Below are positions 50,381 to 58,933 of a DNA stretch of 64,000 bases, piece after piece (position 1 is the first letter of the stretch; each line of letters begins with the position of its first letter). This DNA is from Desulforamulus aeronauticus DSM 10349. Its GTDB lineage: Bacteria > Bacillota > Desulfotomaculia > Desulfotomaculales > Desulfotomaculaceae. Position numbers and translations under genes: made by a program. The notes under the pieces were generated by a model. It worked only from the letters and a program-made list of their open reading frames with translations. It made no database searches and was not told the origin of the DNA. The stretch lies in NCBI RefSeq assembly GCF_900142375.1, contig NZ_FRAR01000011.1, forward strand, positions 94,788 to 158,787. The letters are read 5' to 3'.

Positions 50381-50396
50381 TGCAAGGAATGTGCCA
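50381..50396 (-). promoter_or_regulatory. Sigma-54 promoter of the amidohydrolase-like gene
   Basis: On the minus strand TGGCACATTCCTTGCA: -24 TGGCAC and -12 TTGCA with the right spacing, a full match to the consensus. It is about 54 bp before the start codon. Confidence 0.85.
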
Positions 50397-50433
50397 GCCT
50401 GCTAATGCTGGAAAGGGCAAGGTTCTCCACAAG

Positions 50434-50479
50434 CGTCCAAGAGACACTGTTGCTATTTTGCAACAGTGTCTCTTGGACG
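50434..50479. promoter_or_regulatory. Perfect 20-bp inverted repeat, possible activator site
   Basis: CGTCCAAGAGACACTGTTGC (50434-50453), TATTTT, and its exact complement (50460-50479). The core TGTTGC-N6-GCAACA resembles sites upstream of the MFS promoter. It lies 38 bp above the -24 element and is not followed by a T-run, so a binding site is at least as likely as a terminator. Confidence 0.55.
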
Positions 50480-50539
50480 ACATCTTTGGATAGCTAACTT
50501 TTTTATGGAGATTGATAGATACATGAGAAAAAAGGTTAC

Positions 50540-50611
50540 GTCTTTGATGCAGCGGAAGCCTTAGTTTTTCTTATGTTTTCGTTAATAGAATTTTTATACT
50601 TTCTGAAAGTG
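50540..50611 (-). repeat. Dispersed palindromic element, copy C
   Basis: Reverse complement reads CACTTTCAGAAAGTATAAAA through AAGAAAAACTAAGGCTTCCG to CATCAAAGAC, parallel to copies A and B but lacking the final AAGTTTTTCT end. Confidence 0.8.
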
Positions 50612-50614
50612 CCA

Positions 50615-50662
50615 AAAAACGTTGCAATCCCGCAACTATTATGTGCGGGATTGCAACGTTTT
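50615..50662 (-). terminator. Terminator of the sigma-54 activator gene
   Basis: On the minus strand AAAACGTTGCAATCCCGCA pairs with TGCGGGATTGCAACGTTTT and a T-run follows. It overlaps the gene's last base. Confidence 0.85.
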
Positions 50663-52040
50663 AGATTAATTCGTATTTTTTTAGTTTTCTAAAGACAGTA
50701 GAGCGATCAACCTTTAAGGCACTGGCGACCTTGGCTAAGCTACCGTGTTTTTCTAAGGCGTTTTTCAAGAATTCCTTCTCAAACTGACTCATGACGTCCC
50801 CCAGGGACTGATCTTCCGCCTGGTGTTGAAATGGTAGCACCTCTAGTAGCTCTTCTTTATGCAGCAAATAGTTTGGCAGATCCCTCACACCAAGGGAGGA
50901 ATTTTCCTGGGTGACGACCAACCCCTGAATCAAATTTTCCATTTCCCGGATGTTTCCGGGCCAGCTATATCGCTGTAGGGTGTTTTTAGCTTCTGGTGTA
51001 AGATCAAGGTTCTTTTTGTATTTGGTGTTAAACTTCTCTAAAAAGAAATTTAAGAGGGGAATAATCTCTTCCTGACGTTCCCTAAGCGGCGGGAGGTCCA
51101 AGACGGCCACCCGCAGCCGGTAATAGAGATCACTTCGGAAGATTCCTTCCTTTACTGCTTGTTCTAACCTTCGATTGGTGGCAGCAATAAAGCGAACATC
51201 CACCTTCTTTACTTTGGTGGAACCTAGTCGCATGACTTCCTGGTCCTGCAAAACCCGTAACAGTTTAGCCTGCATAGACAGTGGAAGCTCACCGATTTCA
51301 TCTAAAAATAAGGTTCCTTTGTCGGCCATTTCGAAATATCCCGGCTTACCTTTGGTGCTGGCACCGGAAAAGGCTCCGGGTTCATATCCAAAGAGCTCAG
51401 ATTCAATTAAACTTTCGGGAATGGTAGCGCAGTTGATTTTATAAAAAGGCTCGTCTCGGCGGAGGCTATGCTGGTGTATTTGGTTAGCAAAGACATCCTT
51501 GCCTACACCGGTTTCACCAAGAATCAGTACGGTACTATCGGTTGCGGCAACCCTTTTCAGCAGATTCATTAGTGTAATCATCTTGGGACTCTCAACAATA
51601 GCGTTTTGTAAATTGCGGGTTCTCAAGTAATGAGCTTCACGATGGTATTTTTCAATGAGCTCACTCTGGTAAGAAATTTGCTCCTTCAATTGAGAAAGTA
51701 ACGTAACATCTCTCACGTAGGTTACCACATAGGCAACTTGGCCCTCCTGGTTAAATACCGGGTGACCGTTTAAGATTAGCTCTCGTCCGGTGCCGGTCCT
51801 TTGTAGTGAGGTCTGTGGTTTGCCGGTTTTTACAACACTGGGGTTAATGGCGTAATTAAAGGCACCCTCAGTTTTTAATTCTTTCACATTGCGTCCTAAC
51901 AAATTTTTCTTTTTCAGGCCGGTTAGCTGCTCGTACCTATCATTGACTCTAACGGTCTTCCCGGTATGATCAGAAATGTAAATACCTTCGTAAAAGACAT
52001 CTAATATTTTATCAAAGAAAGACTCGATGTTCTGTGCCAA
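50661..52040 (-). CDS. Sigma-54-dependent activator of the sulfonate island
   Basis: 459 residues from TTG 52040, set by GCGAGGGG at 6 bases; an ATG at 52073 has a weaker site. A PAS domain (about 8-115) is followed by a central AAA+ domain (Walker A GETGVGKD, ELFGYEPGAFSGA with the sigma-54-contacting loop, LFLDEIGELP Walker B) and a Fis-type HTH (LAKVASALKVDRSTVFRKLKK). It opens sigma-54 promoters. It lies divergent from the MFS-islA genes and upstream of the amidohydrolase gene; both have -24/-12 promoters. The PAS may sense the sulfonate; ligand inferred. Confidence 0.92.
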   Translation of the reverse strand: MAQNIESFFDKILDVFYEGIYISDHTGKTVRVNDRYEQLTGLKKKNLLGRNVKELKTEGAFNYAINPSVVKTGKPQTSLQRTGTGRELILNGHPVFNQEGQVAYVVTYVRDVTLLSQLKEQISYQSELIEKYHREAHYLRTRNLQNAIVESPKMITLMNLLKRVAATDSTVLILGETGVGKDVFANQIHQHSLRRDEPFYKINCATIPESLIESELFGYEPGAFSGASTKGKPGYFEMADKGTLFLDEIGELPLSMQAKLLRVLQDQEVMRLGSTKVKKVDVRFIAATNRRLEQAVKEGIFRSDLYYRLRVAVLDLPPLRERQEEIIPLLNFFLEKFNTKYKKNLDLTPEAKNTLQRYSWPGNIREMENLIQGLVVTQENSSLGVRDLPNYLLHKEELLEVLPFQHQAEDQSLGDVMSQFEKEFLKNALEKHGSLAKVASALKVDRSTVFRKLKKYELI

Positions 52041-52140
52041 GATAATCCCCTCGCTATGAAAAAATGTTTTCATCCCAGCTTCGATAGATTAAATACATTC
52101 TCAAAAATAAACATGTTGTATTTATTTTAACAGAAACTTT

Positions 52141-52154
52141 GTCACAAATGTGAC
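52141..52154. promoter_or_regulatory. GTCACA-AA-TGTGAC palindrome
   Basis: A perfect inverted repeat, extended on both sides to near 18 bp, about 100 bp upstream of the activator start. CRP/FNR-family regulators use related half-sites. It may control the activator gene. Confidence 0.45.
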
Positions 52155-52213
52155 TAATTACGATGAATTTATTAATTTTAGCTAAGGGATATTACCAAAA
52201 GGCACAAATTTGA

Positions 52214-52329
52214 TGCAAAACTGCAATAAACCTGTGCAAAATTGCACAGGCGTTTAATAAGCTAAAAATCAAGGTTTTTAGCTAACATTCGACACGTTAT
52301 GCTGCAAAAAACAATGCATTATTGCAACA
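52214..52329. promoter_or_regulatory. Array of palindromic activator sites (UAS)
   Basis: TGCAAAACTGCA at 52214-52225, a perfect CCTGTGCAA-AA-TTGCACAGG at 52231-52250, and TGCTGCAA (52300-52307) paired with TTGCAACA (52322-52329). They lie 50-170 bp above the -24 element, the normal distance for sigma-54 activator binding. Confidence 0.65.
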
Positions 52330-52381
52330 AGTAAAAAGAAGCAGGGCAATGATGTCGGTTAAATACCTATTTTTTTGCAAT

Positions 52382-52397
52382 TGGCATGACACTTGCT
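52382..52397 (+). promoter_or_regulatory. Sigma-54 promoter of the MFS-islA-islB operon
   Basis: TGGCATGACACTTGCT: -24 TGGCAT and -12 TTGCT, one change from consensus TGGCAC-N5-TTGC. It is 215 bp before the MFS start, leaving a long leader. Confidence 0.82.
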
Positions 52398-52611
52398 ATA
52401 TAAAACACCAAGAAATCGTTTGGGAAAATGCTAACTAACACAAGGGGGTGGCAATAGAGCAGCTTGTATATCATCGAAACCCCAAGAATCAAGGTAAACA
52501 AAATGAAAAAAGAATTTTGGTCTTATTCGGTCTTATGCTGTAGTATTTTTCTGGGTCATTAGGTATTAACTAGGCACATGTACAACTTCAAAGTAAAGTA
52601 GGAGGGGCAAT

Positions 52612-53928
52612 ATGCGAGACAAAACTATGTTACGACGTATTACTGTTGCCAGTTTAATTGGGGCAACCATTGAATGGTACGATTTCTTTCTCTATGGTGT
52701 TGTGGCGGGTATCGTTTTCAATAAATTGTATTTTCCATCCGATGATCCCCTAATCTCTACTCTATTGGCTTATGCAACCTTTGCAGTTGGTTTTATTACT
52801 CGTCCTCTGGGCGGTATTATCTTTGGACACTTTGGGGACAAGATCGGACGTAAAAGTGTCTTGGTTACCACGTTAATGATTATGGGTATCTCCACCGTAT
52901 TAATTGGTTTCGTCCCCACTTACAATCAAATTGGTGTGTGGGCCCCCATCTGTCTGCTGATGTTACGTATTTTCCAAGGGATCGGTTTAGGCGGTGAGTG
53001 GGGCGGTGCAATACTCATGACCTTTGAATCTGCACCGAAAGAAGAGCGTGGTTTTTATGCTAGTTTACCGCAGATAGGCTTGGCCATTGGTTTAACCCTT
53101 GCTTCCGGTGTGGTAGGGCTACTGTCTTTTCTCCTATCTGAGGCCCAGTTTATGGCCTGGGGCTGGCGTGTTGCATTTGTTCTCAGTATCTTCATGGTAG
53201 CGGTGGGCATGTACATTCGTTTGAATGTTATGGAGAGCCCAGAATTTCAAAAGGTTAAAGATAGCAAAAAAGAGGTCAAAATTCCCTTTATGGAACTGTG
53301 GCGTGGTTATACCGGCAATGTGTTGGCCGGGATGGGTGCCCGGTACGTTGATGGTGTTGTCTTTAATATCTTTGGTGTATTTTCCATTAACTACCTAACC
53401 TCAACCTTAGACATTGACCGTACTGAGGCCTTGATGGGGGTTATGGTGGCTGCTTTAGTAATGTGTTTTACCATACCTTATTTTGGTCGCCTGTCGGATC
53501 GTGTTGGTAGAGCAAAGCTGTATCTATACGGTAGTTTAATTACTGGTTTCTCGGCTTTCCCGGCCTTTTGGTTAATGACAAACAGCGGTGGTAGCACATT
53601 TTTGATCTGGATTTCGATCATCATTCCCTTTGGGATTTTCTACGCTTCGGTATATGGTCCGGAGGCTGCATTGTTTGCCGATTTGTTCGATGCCCGGATT
53701 CGCTACACAGGAATTTCTTTTGTGTATCAATTCTCGGGAATTTTTGCCAGTGGTCTGACACCGATTATTGCAACTGCCTTACTCAAAGTAGGCAATGGCA
53801 GCTATGTCGGGGTATGCGCCTATGTAGCCTTCTCCGGTGTCATTAGTGCACTTTCCGCTGCCTGGCTGCGTCGTCGTCAAGCAGAGCAAGCCCAGATGAC
53901 CTCGGAGCAAAATGCTAAGATAGCATAA
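52612..53928 (+). CDS. MHS-family MFS transporter, likely sulfonate importer
   Basis: 438 residues, ATG behind TAGGAGGGG. Twelve membrane helices. ASLIGATIEWYDFFLYGVVAG and FGHFGDKIGRKSVLV (MFS signature in loop 2-3), RIFQGIGLGGEWGGAILM, and GRLSDRVGRAKL in loop 8-9 identify the metabolite:H+ symporter (ProP/ShiA) family. Just upstream of islA and behind the sigma-54 promoter, so isethionate or a related sulfonate is the likely cargo. An MFS permease (IseU) serves isethionate in Cupriavidus; identity with it is not shown here. Confidence 0.85.
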   Translation: MRDKTMLRRITVASLIGATIEWYDFFLYGVVAGIVFNKLYFPSDDPLISTLLAYATFAVGFITRPLGGIIFGHFGDKIGRKSVLVTTLMIMGISTVLIGFVPTYNQIGVWAPICLLMLRIFQGIGLGGEWGGAILMTFESAPKEERGFYASLPQIGLAIGLTLASGVVGLLSFLLSEAQFMAWGWRVAFVLSIFMVAVGMYIRLNVMESPEFQKVKDSKKEVKIPFMELWRGYTGNVLAGMGARYVDGVVFNIFGVFSINYLTSTLDIDRTEALMGVMVAALVMCFTIPYFGRLSDRVGRAKLYLYGSLITGFSAFPAFWLMTNSGGSTFLIWISIIIPFGIFYASVYGPEAALFADLFDARIRYTGISFVYQFSGIFASGLTPIIATALLKVGNGSYVGVCAYVAFSGVISALSAAWLRRRQAEQAQMTSEQNAKIA

Positions 53929-53973
53929 AAAATTATTATATTCTAAGGAATCAGAAAAAGGAGGAATCTTTTT

Positions 53974-56457
53974 ATGACTACTTGTTGTGTACTAAGCCCC
54001 CATGAACAAAGAATTCAGGAAGAAATGCTGGGTAAAGACGATTTTAAAAAGGGTAGAGAAAGAATCTATAAGATCCTGGAAAGTTTCCATACCCAACGCC
54101 CCATCATTGATGTAGAGAGAGCCAAGTACTTCACCGAGTCCATGAAACAAACGGAAGGCGAGCCCTTAGTATTAAGATGGTCCAAGGCTCTGCTGCACAT
54201 TGCCCAAAACATGACTGTTTACATTGATGATAACAATTTGCTGGTAGGTAGAGGTGGTCAGCCCGGTAGATATGGTATGCTGTTCCCTGAATTAGACGGC
54301 GATTTTCTGGATGTTGCCATCGAACAACTACCCAGCCGTGTGGAATCTCCCTTTAACATCAGCCAAGCGGATGCTGATATCGTCATTAATGAAATTGCCC
54401 CTTACTGGAAGGGTAAAACCTTTCATGAAAAACTAGCAGAAGCTCTGCCGGCAGATACCCTGAAGATGACCTATGATCCCAAGGATCCCTTGAAATCCAG
54501 ATTTATCGTTAACGAAACGGCCTCTTTCCGTTCCTCCATCCAATGGGTACACGATTATGAAAGAGTTCTCAAAAGAGGTTTTAAAGGTATTAAAGAAGAG
54601 GCCCAGGCTAAACTGGCTGCCCTTGACTCCAATAGCCCGGTAGCTAACATGGAGAAGGCACCCTACCTGCAAGCGGTAATTACTGTATGTGATGCCATTG
54701 TGCTTTGGGCCAACAGACATGCCAAACTAGCTGCCGAATTGGCTGCTACAGAAGCAGATGCTGTTAGAAAGCAAGAATTACTAGAGATTTCCGAGATTTG
54801 CCAGTGGGTACCGGAAAATCCTGCTCGTAACTTCCGTGAAGCCGTACAATCCCAATGGTTTACTCAAATGTTCTCCAGAATAGAACAAAAGACCGGTACC
54901 ATTATTTCCAACGGTCGTATGGATCAGTATTTCTATCCCTTCTATAAGAAGGATATTGAAGAAGGCCGCCTCACCGAGGAAAAGGCTGTTGAGTTGCTGG
55001 AGTGCATGTGGGTAGCCATGGCCCAGTTCATCGACCTCTATGTATCTCCCACCGGTGGTGCCTTTAATGAAGGGTATGCCCACTGGGAAGCTGTAACCAT
55101 CGGCGGACAGACTCCCGATGGACGTGACGCCACCAATGAATTAAGCTACTTGTTCTTAAAATCCAAGCAGGAGTTCCCCTTGAATTATCCTGACCTGGCT
55201 GCTCGGATTCATGCCCGTTCCCCTGAGCGTTACATGCATGAAGTTGCCCTAACCATTAAAGAAGGTTCTGGTTTCCCCAAATTAATCAACGACGAAGAAG
55301 TGATTCCCTTGCTGCTTTCCAAGGGTGCTGCTTTCGAAGAAGCCTATGATTATGCAGTATCTGGTTGCTCTGAGGCCAGAATGCCTAACAGAGATACCTT
55401 TACCAGCGGTTGCGCCTATGTCAACTTTGCTTCCGCAGTGGAAATGGTGCTGCACAATGGCAAAACCTTGCTCACCGGCGACGAAGTAATTGGTCTGGAA
55501 ACCGGCGACCCTAGAAATTTCCAAACATGGGAAGAGTTTTGGCAGGCTTACACCGCCCAAACCACCAACTTCTTAAAGCATGCTTTCATCCAAATGCACG
55601 TGATTATCAACCTGCGTCCCAAGCATTTTGCTACACCGCTGGGTTCCTCCATGCATGACCTGTGTATGGAACATTGCTTAGACCTGCATACCCCTGTAAT
55701 TGCTGGTGGTATTGATATGGGTTACTTTGAGCTAATGGGTTATGGTACCGTAGTAGACTCGTTAGTGGCGATTAAAAAGCTGGTCTTTGAAGAGAAGAAA
55801 TTAACCATGGCTGAAATTATTGAAGCCCTAAAGTGTAACTTCGAAGGCAAAGAAGCCATCAGACAAATGCTGATCAACGCTCCCAAGTATGGTAACAATG
55901 ATTGCTATGTAGATGCCATTGCCAGAGATGTTGACCAGCAGGCCTTGGAATTTACCCGGAAGTACTCTAAGGAATTGGGCGTGCACCTTGACCTGAGATT
56001 GGTGCCCTTTACTTCCCACGTTCCCTTTGGTAAAGTAGTTAGTGCTACTCCCAACGGCAGAAAGGCCTACACACCTCTGGCAGACGGTTCCTCCGCCTCC
56101 CACGGTGCAGACGTTAATGGACCCACTGCAGTTCTGTTATCTAACTTCAATTCCAAAAACTATAACTATCGGGAACGGGCTTCCAGACTGTTGAACATTA
56201 AGTTCACTCCTTCCTGCGTAGCCGGTGAAGAAGGTACCCAGAAACTTGCTTCCTTTATTAGAACTTGGTGTGACTTGAAACTATGGCATTTGCAGTTTAA
56301 TATTGTGAATAAAGAAACCTTGTTGAAGGCCAAGAAAGATCCCGATAAGTACCGTGGCCTCATTGTCAGGGTTGCTGGTTACAGTGCCTACTTCTGCGAT
56401 CTGTCTCCGGATCTCCAGGATGATATCATTGCCAGAACCGAGCACGACACCATCTAG
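53974..56457 (+). CDS. islA: Glycyl radical enzyme, isethionate sulfite-lyase
   Basis: 827 residues, ATG behind AAAGGAGG. The glycyl loop RVAGYSAYF has G802; the thiyl radical and base are C465 and E467 in [11 protein letters not shown]. From memory the Desulfovibrio isethionate lyase uses R189, Q193, C468, E470, R678, F682 and G805. Here R186, Q190, C465, E467, R675, F679 and G802 are all present at a constant offset of 3, including the sulfonate-binding residues. The enzyme splits isethionate to acetaldehyde and sulfite in the cytosol under anoxia. HpsG (dihydroxypropanesulfonate lyase) is the nearest alternative. Confidence 0.87.
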   Translation: MTTCCVLSPHEQRIQEEMLGKDDFKKGRERIYKILESFHTQRPIIDVERAKYFTESMKQTEGEPLVLRWSKALLHIAQNMTVYIDDNNLLVGRGGQPGRYGMLFPELDGDFLDVAIEQLPSRVESPFNISQADADIVINEIAPYWKGKTFHEKLAEALPADTLKMTYDPKDPLKSRFIVNETASFRSSIQWVHDYERVLKRGFKGIKEEAQAKLAALDSNSPVANMEKAPYLQAVITVCDAIVLWANRHAKLAAELAATEADAVRKQELLEISEICQWVPENPARNFREAVQSQWFTQMFSRIEQKTGTIISNGRMDQYFYPFYKKDIEEGRLTEEKAVELLECMWVAMAQFIDLYVSPTGGAFNEGYAHWEAVTIGGQTPDGRDATNELSYLFLKSKQEFPLNYPDLAARIHARSPERYMHEVALTIKEGSGFPKLINDEEVIPLLLSKGAAFEEAYDYAVSGCSEARMPNRDTFTSGCAYVNFASAVEMVLHNGKTLLTGDEVIGLETGDPRNFQTWEEFWQAYTAQTTNFLKHAFIQMHVIINLRPKHFATPLGSSMHDLCMEHCLDLHTPVIAGGIDMGYFELMGYGTVVDSLVAIKKLVFEEKKLTMAEIIEALKCNFEGKEAIRQMLINAPKYGNNDCYVDAIARDVDQQALEFTRKYSKELGVHLDLRLVPFTSHVPFGKVVSATPNGRKAYTPLADGSSASHGADVNGPTAVLLSNFNSKNYNYRERASRLLNIKFTPSCVAGEEGTQKLASFIRTWCDLKLWHLQFNIVNKETLLKAKKDPDKYRGLIVRVAGYSAYFCDLSPDLQDDIIARTEHDTI

Positions 56458-56476
56458 TTAAATAACAAGATTCTAA

Positions 56477-56509
56477 CTGTAAGTCCTGTTTTTTAAGCAG
56501 GACTTACAG
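56477..56509 (+). terminator. Stem-loop between islA and islB
   Basis: CTGTAAGTCCTG pairs with CAGGACTTACAG around 9 bases; no T-run, 26 bp before islB. It could trim the transcript so that the lyase is made in excess over the activase. Confidence 0.65.
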
Positions 56510-56534
56510 CCATATTTCAATCAGGAGGCACTAT

Positions 56535-57470
56535 ATGATTGAAGCGACGAATGGTATCAATAAAAAAAATGGGATTATCTTTAATATTCAGCGCTACTCG
56601 GTGCACGATGGACCAGGCATAAGAAGCATTGTTTTTTTGAAGGGCTGTCCTTTAACCTGCCAGTGGTGTGCCAATCCCGAATCCCAACATAGGCAGCCTG
56701 AATTGGCTTATAATGATTATAAATGTATCGGTACGTCAGAATGCCAGTACTGTCTTACAATATGTCCAGCAGGGGCTATTCAGAAAAACCAAGACAAAAT
56801 TCGAATTGACAGGAAGTTATGCACCAACTGTGATTTGTGTGCAGATAGCTGCCCCTCGAAAGCACTGAATATGTATGGCAAAAGCATGAGTGTCAATGAA
56901 GTTTTGGACACGGTGGAGCAAGACAGCATCTTTTACTCTCGATCCGGCGGCGGCATGACCTTAAGTGGTGGGGAACCCCTTTTGCAGGCGGATTTTGCCA
57001 CTGAGCTTCTCAAGGAAGCAAAGCGCAGAAGAATTAACACCACTATTGAAACCTGTGGTTACGCCGACTGGGAGAAGGTTGAGCAGGTATGTCAGTATGT
57101 AGACAATATTTTATTTGATATTAAGAGCATGAATTCTAATAAGCACAAGGAATTCACCGGTGTTCCCAACGAGAAGATTCTGGATAATTTCCAGAGACTT
57201 TGCAACCGCTTCCCCAATACGCCAATTACAGTCAGGACTCCAGTTATTCCAGGTTTTAATGATACTGAACAGGATATAGTAGCCATCCTAAATTTTATTA
57301 AAGGGATACCGCAGGTTCGTTACGAATTATTAGGATATCACCGTTTGGGAGAACCTAAATATATTTATCTTGGCAAGGACTATCTTCTGAGTGGGGTTAA
57401 ACCAATGGCGGAAGATCGTCTGGCAGTTTTGAAGAAACTGGTTCAAGAGCATTTAGGTGACAAACACTAA
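56535..57470 (+). CDS. islB: Glycyl radical enzyme activase (radical SAM)
   Basis: 311 residues, ATG behind CAGGAGG. Radical SAM cluster C38xxxC42xxC45 (GCPLTCQWC), an inserted ferredoxin domain with C64, C70, C73, C77 and C96, C99, C102, C106, and SGGGMTLSGGEPLLQ. It uses SAM and an electron to make the glycyl radical on the neighbouring lyase. Family length and cluster layout are usual. Confidence 0.93.
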   Translation: MIEATNGINKKNGIIFNIQRYSVHDGPGIRSIVFLKGCPLTCQWCANPESQHRQPELAYNDYKCIGTSECQYCLTICPAGAIQKNQDKIRIDRKLCTNCDLCADSCPSKALNMYGKSMSVNEVLDTVEQDSIFYSRSGGGMTLSGGEPLLQADFATELLKEAKRRRINTTIETCGYADWEKVEQVCQYVDNILFDIKSMNSNKHKEFTGVPNEKILDNFQRLCNRFPNTPITVRTPVIPGFNDTEQDIVAILNFIKGIPQVRYELLGYHRLGEPKYIYLGKDYLLSGVKPMAEDRLAVLKKLVQEHLGDKH

Positions 57471-57486
57471 GGAGGCTCAATAATTA

Positions 57487-57828
57487 ATGTTCAAAGTTTT
57501 ATTTCACGTATCTGATAACGAAACCTGGCCCAAAGCCGTACTAAACGTCCAAAATTTCCTCAAGGATGTGGGGAAGGATGGGGCAGAAATTGAAGTGGTA
57601 GCCAATGCTGCGGCAGTGGTCACCTATTATAATCAAGAAAAGGCTGACCTGCTAGATCAAATGAAGCAGCTTTCAGAAACAGGAGTGAAATTTATTGCCT
57701 GTAGAAATGCCCTGAATGCCCACCAGTTAGATGAAAATTCCATACCCGGCTTTGTAAAGGTGGTTCCCGGGGGGATCACAGAAATTGTCGCTAAACAAGC
57801 CGCAGGGTTTTTGTATATTAAACCTTAG
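57487..57828 (+). CDS. DsrE/F-like protein
   Basis: 113 residues, ATG 57487 with AAGGAGGCTC upstream. The DsrE fold is indicated by VLFHVSDNETWPKAVLNVQNFLKD, EIEVVANAAAVVTYY, GVKFIACRNALN and VKVVPGGITEIVAKQAAG. One Cys (in ACRNAL) matches the position used in sulfur-carrier members. It is 16 bp after islB and ends at a strong terminator, so it belongs to the operon. A role in handling sulfite or its products is inferred. Confidence 0.82.
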   Translation: MFKVLFHVSDNETWPKAVLNVQNFLKDVGKDGAEIEVVANAAAVVTYYNQEKADLLDQMKQLSETGVKFIACRNALNAHQLDENSIPGFVKVVPGGITEIVAKQAAGFLYIKP

Positions 57829-57862
57829 AGCATGATCTTATAGGAATAAAATACAGTCCTTC

Positions 57863-57905
57863 TATCCGTTATAGGATACCCTATGTCCTATAACGGATAA
57901 TTTTT
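57863..57905 (+). terminator. Rho-independent terminator of the sulfonate operon
   Basis: TATCCGTTATAGGA and TCCTATAACGGATA with TACCCTATG loop, then AATTTTTATC. Confidence 0.9.
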
Positions 57906-57906
57906 A

Positions 57907-58050
57907 TCAAACGCCCCCTCGGTGGTGGGTTCAATTCCCGATTGAGGGGGCGTTTGATAAAACGCTCGCGGCGCGATGCACACAAAATGCGCAATGTAGG
58001 CGCTAAAGCGCCCGCATTTTGGTGCACAATTCGCGCAAGCGCTCATTGAA
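57907..58050. repeat. 90-bp dispersed element, copy 2, plus flanking hairpin
   Basis: 57961-58050 is the reverse complement of 9663-9752, identical over 90 bp. The hairpin here (57907-57958) has long ACGCCCCCTC / GAGGGGGCGT arms around a 23-nt loop. It separates the DsrE-like gene terminator from the TauE/SafE gene, ending 21 bp before that ATG. Confidence 0.9.
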
Positions 58051-58071
58051 ACTAAAGATGGTGATGACAAA

Positions 58072-58860
58072 ATGTATGAATGGATTCTTGCCGGACTAAT
58101 CGTGTTTGTTGCTTCTATGTCCCAAGCAGCCATTGGTTTTGGTTTTGCTGTGGTGGCGACACCTTTTTTGCTGTTAGTTTTCAATTCCCGAGATGTCATT
58201 CAGATGAGTATCATGCTGTCCTTTCTGATAGCCGTCATTTTGACACCAAAGATTAAAGACGAGATTAACGATGATATGCTAAAAAGGCTGATTATTGGTA
58301 GCCTACTAGGGATTCCGGTGGGCTTATTCTTTTTTGCCTATGTAAGTTTAAGTGTTTTAAAATTAACTGTCAGTATTGTTATTCTGGCCCTCACCTTTTT
58401 TCTGATCTCTAGGTGGTACACAGCGAAGGGAGATTCTTTTGCGGTAGGAGAGGAGCCGGCACCCTTTAGTTCGTCTTTTAAAAAATGGTTGCAGGAGCCA
58501 GAGCAACGGAATGAGATTTTAGTTGGTTTATGCGCCGGTACTCTAACCACCAGTGTTGGTATGCCCGGCGTACCCCTGGCGTTGTATTTTGCTATGAATA
58601 ATACCCCGAAAGGTACAGTAAGAAGCACAACCCTGGCGTTTTTTATTTTTGTTTACATTCTCAGTATGGTTATCCAAGCTCTAACGGTGAAGATTAGTTG
58701 GCCAGTGGTGATTGCTTCCAGCTATCTTATTCCGGCAGCGATTGCAGGCGTTTATTTGGGGCATATTTTATTTGATAAAATCGATCAAAAAATGTTTCAG
58801 ATTATAACTAATGGTATTCTTGTTATTACAGGATTTTACATGTTACTGAAAAGCTTTTAA
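58072..58860 (+). CDS. TauE/SafE family exporter, possible sulfite exporter
   Basis: 262 residues, ATG 58072 with a weak AAGATGGTGATG site. About eight membrane helices. TauE/SafE features: SMSQAAIGFGFAVVATPFLLL, LIIGSLLGIPVGLFFFAYV, and the second-half repeat LVGLCAGTLTTSVGMPGVPLALYFAM. TauE is used for sulfite or sulfoacetate export in taurine and isethionate pathways. Location right after the lyase operon suggests it removes excess sulfite, though the repeat and terminator separate the transcripts. Confidence 0.85.
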   Translation: MYEWILAGLIVFVASMSQAAIGFGFAVVATPFLLLVFNSRDVIQMSIMLSFLIAVILTPKIKDEINDDMLKRLIIGSLLGIPVGLFFFAYVSLSVLKLTVSIVILALTFFLISRWYTAKGDSFAVGEEPAPFSSSFKKWLQEPEQRNEILVGLCAGTLTTSVGMPGVPLALYFAMNNTPKGTVRSTTLAFFIFVYILSMVIQALTVKISWPVVIASSYLIPAAIAGVYLGHILFDKIDQKMFQIITNGILVITGFYMLLKSF

Positions 58861-58933
58861 CCGGCTAAAAAGGATAATATTTAGGATACCTTTCGGGAAA
58901 CAATAAAGACATACTTTTCTCGGAGGTGTACCT

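Noticed and set aside
50434..50479. Hairpin as terminator of the activator gene
   Set aside because: No T-run on either side and another terminator with a T-run (50615-50662) already ends that gene; position above a sigma-54 promoter fits a binding site better.
53974..56457. Pyruvate formate-lyase, choline lyase or glycerol dehydratase
   Set aside because: The active-site Cys is in GCSE rather than the double-Cys of PFL, and R186/Q190/R675 fit sulfonate binding rather than the choline or glycerol pockets as I recall them.
57919..57950. GGTGGGTTCAATTCCCG looks like a tRNA T-arm
   Set aside because: The five-base stem does not pair fully, no D-arm or anticodon arm precedes it, and the segment is the loop of a GC-rich hairpin.
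57888..58199. Minus-strand ORF at the second 90-bp copy
   Set aside because: Runs through the hairpin, the repeat and the start of the exporter gene on the other strand; no ribosome binding site.
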